Shown here in pieces: positions 59,514-64,000 of a DNA stretch of 64,000 nt. Made by a program: the position numbers and the translations under genes. The notes beneath the pieces are model-generated. The model was given only the letters and a program-made list of their open reading frames with translations. It did no database searches and was not told the origin of the DNA. How positions within the stretch are numbered: position 1 is the stretch's first letter; every line of letters begins with the position of its first letter. The DNA is from Flaccisagitta enflata (Eukaryota > Chaetognatha > Sagittoidea > Aphragmophora): contig OZ231128.1 of assembly GCA_965153355.1 (NCBI GenBank), positions 47,740,001 through 47,804,000 of the forward strand, written 5' to 3'.

Positions 59514-60249
59514 AGTCGCGTGCTACGCGACTCTACACTCCGCGTTTTCTGTCCGTCAGTCCGTCCGTTGTACCATCTGTTGGTCATCATACTTTACTTT
59601 TTTGGGCAGCGGCCCCAAAGGGCCAATGTCCTGTAGGACACAGGCGAGAATTTCCACATGTCCGTCCATCCATCCGTCCATCCATCCGTCCATCCTTCTG
59701 TCCTTCCCCCCTTCTGTCCCCACCCATTGGCCATCGCGGCCTCAAATCCGCACTCTCAGGCCCTCGAAGTCCTCAAATCGGCCCTTCAGGGCTCAAATCA
59801 GCTCTTCAGGCCTCAAATCAGCTCTCCACGCCTTAAATCATCTCTCAAGGCCTTAAATCAGCCCTCCAGGCCTTAAATCTGACCCAATGGCCTCAAGCCT
59901 GCCCCCAGACCTCAAATCTATTCTTCAGGCCTAAAATCTTCCCTCCAGACCTCAAATCCCACTTCATAATTGGCCCTTAGGCCACTTAGGCCCTTAGGTC
60001 GGATATATTCCCCCTTGGGACATCTGGAAATTCCCCCCTGTGTACTGCATCAACCCTTTAGGCCCTTTGGGGCCCCTGCCCTGCTCTTACTCCATTACTT
60101 CACTTGATCACTCCAAGCAGGGCATTGGGTACCGCTGACCATGTGCGATCCTTGGATGACTAGTTTTTTTTTTTTTTGGGGGTTGGCCACTGACCTAGGC
60201 CCCTGCCCACCCGCACGCAACTGGGGTAGCCGTGTATCCGGCCTTGTTT
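59514..60249 (+). mobile_element. D-superfamily element split by element C3
   Basis: The left part is AGTCGCGTGCTACGCGACT (5' hairpin), CTACACTCCGCG, tetramers and CATACTTTACTTTTTT. The right part (60164-60249) is a T run, GGGGGTTGGCCACTGACC, GCCCCTGCCCACCCGCACG and the end hairpin GCCG-TGTATC-CGGC followed by CTTGTTT. Compare the uninterrupted copy at 61526-61732. Confidence 0.85.
59598..60163 (+). mobile_element. C-family hairpin-ended element (C3), complete, nested in D
   Basis: TTTTTTGGGCAGCGGCCCCA, AAGGGCCAATGTCCTGTAGG, ACACAGGCGAGAATTTCC, a CCATCCGTCCATCC stretch, a ~20-bp array (core CAGGCCTCAAATCAGCTCT), inverted flank GGAAATTCCCCCCTGTGT, GCCCTGCT/AGCAGGGC stem, TGGGTACCGCTGACCATG and terminal hairpin ATCC-TT-GGAT (about 60148-60157), then GACTAGTTTT. 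Confidence 0.9.
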
Positions 60250-60388
60250 CCTGTCAAAAGGGCAATGTAGACGGATACTGTATTGATACGAAAGGAGAAG
60301 AAGAAGAAAAAGAAATAACAGTGTTGACTTGTGTAAGAAGGTACTTTTTTAGTGGAGAATTGATATTGGCCGTCCTACAGAAATCTCT

Positions 60389-60410
60389 TTTTTTTTTTCT
60401 TTCTTTCTTT

Positions 60411-60442
<32 letters not shown>

Positions 60443-60455
60443 TCATTCTTTCTTT

Positions 60456-60512
<57 letters not shown>

Positions 60513-60513
60513 T
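60389..60513. repeat. (TTTC)n microsatellite
   Basis: About 125 bp of TTTC with rare interruptions. Confidence 0.95.
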
Positions 60514-60659
60514 CATTTCTTCTTTTATTATTTGGATTCAAATACATGGGCGAAAAATGTTCATTTGTTTTATTTCTAAAACAAATACTTTAAAAGATGT
60601 CGTGAATTCCTGATTTTCGTCTCCGAGAGACTTGGGGAGCATAAGACAAAACGACAACT

Positions 60660-60898
60660 CTTCTAGAAGATGAGAAGAATGTATGAGAACTTTGTTTCCC
60701 CTCCCCAACGTAACACCTCGCCCATTCGAAACAAAGGATGAATAATACGACATAAGAAGAATGTAAAAGAACTATGATCTCCCTCCCCCTCCTAGTACCT
60801 CGCCCATTTGAAACAAGATGAATACGACATCTCATCTAGAAGAGCAGAAGAATTTATGAGAATAGTGATTCCCCTCCACCTGGCACCTCGCATACTTT
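60660..60898. repeat. ~85-bp tandem repeat, about 2.6 copies
   Basis: The unit contains AGAAGAATGTATGAGAAC, CCCCTCCCC, ACCTCGCCCATTCGAAACAA and GATGAATACGACATC. Confidence 0.75.
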
Positions 60899-61428
60899 GA
60901 TATGAAAGTTGGACAACATTACTACTCAACCCTACTTTAATAAAGGATGAGAGCCTTTGGAGCTCTCACTGGTGTTTAATCCGGACCCATCACAACTATC
61001 CTTTAAGTTTCTAAAGAAATATTCCCTCTTCAGAAATTATCACAAGACTGGTCAAAAGTTATGCATCATTTAAAAAAAGTCACCAATTTCTGTCTATACA
61101 TGAGATATGCAGACCACGAGAAAACACTTGATAAACATGGCGCGTCGAAGGATACCATATCCATCTGGGCACCTTCTCATACTCCTCATATACCAAAAAT
61201 AGCAAGAAACTGAAACTCTTCTTCCTGAAACAACCCTTTCAAAAAATCTTATGTCAACCCCAAACTCTTAAATCAAAATTTCTTGTAATATTTCATCCCA
61301 ATTGTTACAAACAAATTACCAAATGATGATGTAGCTATCCAAGGATAATCTAGATATCAAATGCAATGTTGTTAAAACCATACCATTAGAGGCAAGAATC
61401 GAGAATCAACCATATGGGATCGCCGATA
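60899..61428 (+). repeat. F-family repeat, full unit
   Basis: TATGAAAGTTGGACAACATT to CAACCATATGGGATCGCC, matching 33478-34028 at both ends and over long interior blocks such as GTAGCTATCCAAGGATAATC. Confidence 0.8.
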
Positions 61429-61525
61429 TACATTCTTTCTTTACATTTGTTTCTTTGTTTCTTTGTTTCTTTGTTTTTTGCTTCTTTGTTTCTTTGTTTC
61501 TTTGTTTCTTCCTTTCTGTCTTTTT

Positions 61526-61726
61526 AGTCGCGTGCTACGCGACTCTACACCCGCTTTGTCGGTCGGTCAGTCCGTCCGTCGGTCTGTCCGTCCGTCCGTC
61601 CATCACACTTTACTTTTTCGGCGTTAATGGGGGATTTGGCGTTATTGCTCCCGCCCAAATGTTCCACTGACCTCAATTATGGCCCCTGCCCACCCGCACG
61701 CGACTGGGGTAGCCGTGTATCTGGCC

Positions 61727-61732
<6 letters not shown>
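61526..61732 (+). mobile_element. D-superfamily element, complete reference copy
   Basis: TTTTT precedes AGTCGCGTGCTACGCGACT (5' hairpin). Then CTACACCCGCTTTGTC, a ~55-bp tetramer array, CACACTTTACTTTTTCGGCG, TTATTGCTCCCGCCC, GCCCCTGCCCACCCGCACGC and the end: GCCG-TGTATC-TGGC (one wobble against the CGGC of other copies) followed by CTTGTTT. 207 bp. A CT tract starts at the last base. Confidence 0.9.

Positions 61733-61761
<29 letters not shown>
61731..61761. repeat. Short (CT)n directly abutting the D 3' end
   Basis: CTTGTTT of the D element is followed at once by about 28 bp of CT. Confidence 0.9.
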
Positions 61762-61767
<6 letters not shown>

Positions 61768-62059
61768 GAATCAAAACCACATCATTACCAAAAGACACAA
61801 AAAAGGCACCTAGAAAAAAAAAATTAATGAGAATAAGCAATGTAAATGCAATGCTGTCTGACGCTGCCTTGTGTATGGACTAGTGCTGCCATTACGGCCT
61901 AAATCGTTTGTTCAAAGTTGGCTTTTGTTGGATTACCTATGAAGTGGATTACTTGAATCAAAATCACATCATCATCAAAAACATTCTGAAATGATTAGGT
62001 CAATCCTCGGCTATCAGTCTCATGTTACCAAGACAGTTTCATCTTGTGCAAGTACAAGT
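61762..62059. other. No recognised feature
   Basis: TTGAATCAAAACCACATCATTACCAAAAGACA and the related stretch near 61955 form a loose direct repeat; otherwise unassigned. Confidence 0.35.
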
Positions 62060-62151
62060 ATAAACTCTCTCTCTGTCCCTCTGTCTCTCTGTCCCTCTGA
62101 CCCTCTGTCTCTCTGTCTCTCTGTCTCTCTCTCTCTCTGTCTCTCTGTCTC

Positions 62152-62193
<42 letters not shown>
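62060..62193. repeat. CTCTGTCC then (CT)n microsatellite
   Basis: Irregular CTCTGTCCCTCTGTCTCT passes into pure CT. Confidence 0.9.
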
Positions 62194-62196
<3 letters not shown>

Positions 62197-63245
62197 CGCA
62201 TCCATTGACCTTTCCCCGCCATTAGGTTGTTTCACTGCAAAATGAACTCATAAATGTACATAGGACGTTGTCTAAAATTAGACACACTCTCTTAGTCTCT
62301 TTATCTCTAAAAATACTCATGACTCATGCTAATACTCTCATACTAAAGTGTTGGATCTCACTGTAGTTGTAGGAGGCCTCGCTCCTCAAAAGCAAACAGG
62401 TCAATAAAGCGTCATATAGTCTGCGGTTCCCGTTGCTCCATTGTTGGATGTTATTTTTCTAAAAGAATTTGGTTGATGGGGCAGCAGCTGGTAAAAATTG
62501 ATGAAGAATATTTGCCCTTTTGTTGATCATAGGTAGTCATGGCAGAGACAAGAACTGAAAAGAACTAAAACTAGTGGCTGTCGCTAAAAGATGTGAATTG
62601 CAGGTGCTAAGTATATCAGGTTCAGTTAAAATGCATTTGTTTCTTTAAAGCAAACCAAGACCCGGTATGGTAGGGGAAAAACAGGATGAAACAAGACCCT
62701 ATATATAATCACTGACGGTATGGGTCTGACCAAATAGAGACGATTTACTGCACGATTTAGGGAATTCTCGTCTCCAAGAGAGACGAGAAGAGATAGCTAT
62801 ATATCTAATAATAGATATACCTAGATATCGATTTCCGATACGATTTACTAATTTTTTTTTCATAATTAACTAATTAATACTAGATAATTAGCGAGTTTTG
62901 TTGAATATTACAAGAGTTATTAATCATATTCATTATGTGAATAGGTTGCACTTTGAAGTAAAGTCAGGTCGCTTTTCATAGAAGATCGAAATTGGACTTG
63001 CAGTAGTCACTTTCCTTTTACTCAGTTATTAGTGCAGAGAAATCCATTTTTTTATGGCCGATGGAAAACAGTGTCAGAAGAAAATCAGTTGGTAAGAAAA
63101 GGTTTCAGTTTCATTCCAGACGTGAACAATTTGTCCATGTGCATGAGCATGGGCTGGCCAATCAATATTCTTTTCTTTTCTTCTATTGTTTTCAGTACGC
63201 CATTGATGCCCGTTCGCTCACCCAAACTTGACTAAAAATCCATCG
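62194..63245. other. No supported gene; seed copy of the 36-bp repeat
   Basis: At 62647-62708, CAAACCAAGACCCGGTATGG, AGGGGAAAAACAGG and ATGAAACAAGACCCTATAT match almost two units of the array that starts near 63500. The rest is AT-rich and unassigned. Confidence 0.5.
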
Positions 63246-63305
<60 letters not shown>

Positions 63306-63395
63306 ATGCCTTCTCTCGATCTCTCTCTCTCTCTCTCTCTTTCGATCCTCTGCCTGCCCGTTCTTGTCTGTCTGTCTGTCTGTCTGTCTGCCTCG
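63246..63395. repeat. (CT)n blocks and a short (TCTG)n
   Basis: Two CT blocks (63246-63303 and 63320-63342) are followed by TGTCTGTCTGTCTGTCTG at about 63367. Confidence 0.9.
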
Positions 63396-63499
63396 TTCTG
63401 CTGTCTGTCTCGTGTTCCATACTGATATCGGTAACCATCCAAGAAGGAGTCTCGGTCCGTCTGTCCGATCCGGGCCGATTTTTGCGGTGATTACCTATA

Positions 63500-64000
63500 T
63501 AGTAAGGGAAAAATGGCATGAATCAAGACCCTGTATGGTAAGGGAAAAACAGCATGAACCAAAACCCTGTATGGTGAGGGAAAAACGGCATGAACCAAGA
63601 CCCTGTATGGTGAGGGAAAAACGGCATGAACCAAGACCCTGTATAATAGAAGAAAAACGGCATGAACAAAGACCTTATATAGTAAGGGAAAAACGGCATA
63701 AACCTAAACCCTATATCATGAAGGAAAAACAGCATGAACCAAGACCCTATATGGTAAGAGAAAAAAACATGAACCAAGACCCTGTATGGTAAGAGAAAAA
63801 CGGCATGAACTAAAACCCTGTATGGTAAGGGAAAAATGGCATGAACCAAGACTTTGTATAATAATGGAAAAACGGCATGAACTAAGACTTTATATGGTAA
63901 GGGAAAAACAGAATGAAACAAGACCCTAAATGGTAAGGGAAAAATGGCATGAACCAAGACCCTCTTTAGTAAGAGAAAAACGGCAAACCAAAACCTTTTA
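63500..64000. repeat. 36-bp minisatellite running off the window
   Basis: About 14 copies of a 36-bp unit containing GTAAGGGAAAAACGGCATGA and ACCAAGACCCTGTATG. Because 36 is a multiple of 3, an open frame of 12-residue repeats appears on both strands; no other sign of coding. Confidence 0.9.

Overview
The window is repeat-dominated eukaryotic DNA, most likely metazoan or from a close animal relative. The evidence is a non-LTR retrotransposon of CR1/Jockey type, a large C2H2 zinc-finger gene, (TTAGGG)-type telomere-like blocks, a tRNA-like SINE head, a GTAAGT splice donor and very long (CT)n, (GT)n, (GAA)n and (CAA)n tracts. Nothing in it is bacterial or organellar. The species cannot be named from this sequence.

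Only three protein-coding regions are convincing. A 668-codon low-complexity frame on the minus strand (8384-10390) ends in a signal-peptide-like segment next to a consensus splice donor. A reverse-transcriptase frame of a 5'-truncated LINE lies on the minus strand (31081-32970). An apparently intronless zinc-finger gene runs on the plus strand (52068-55819). It has seven repeats of a two-finger module, then a (CAA)n tract at which the reading frame is lost, then three more fingers in another frame. I see no operon-like or pathway relationship among them.

Most of the rest is short, non-autonomous repeat elements. Two superfamilies dominate. The first, called A/B/C here, starts TTTTTGGGCAGCGGCCCC and has inverted subterminal repeats around a variable minisatellite, then a long stem-loop, then a small terminal hairpin. 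The second, called D here, starts TTTTTAG plus a hairpin, has a variable GTCC/GTCG/GTCT tetramer array, and ends in a hairpin plus CTTGTTT. In both, each subfamily has its own terminal hairpin, and both arms differ together so that pairing is kept. Both start at a T run and end near TTGTT. A and C copies sit inside D copies at almost the same T-rich site. This looks like a little-described group of hairpin-ended, minisatellite-carrying mobile elements. A rolling-circle (Helentron-like) or other single-strand mechanism is my inference, not something shown.

Layout: 0-8 kb holds A, B, D and Harbinger-like (E) elements and a telomere-like element; 8.4-10.4 kb the low-complexity gene; 10.5-31 kb mixed MITEs, A/B/C copies, minisatellites and a SINE head; 31-33 kb the LINE; 33-48 kb tandem F repeats, D copies, A nested in D, microsatellites and a 156-bp satellite; 48.6-50.7 kb a nest of B next to A, with a MITE and a second B inside A; 52-55.8 kb the zinc-finger gene; 56-64 kb C and D copies, a 1.28-kb TIR element with GGAAGC arrays, an F copy and a 36-bp minisatellite running off the window.
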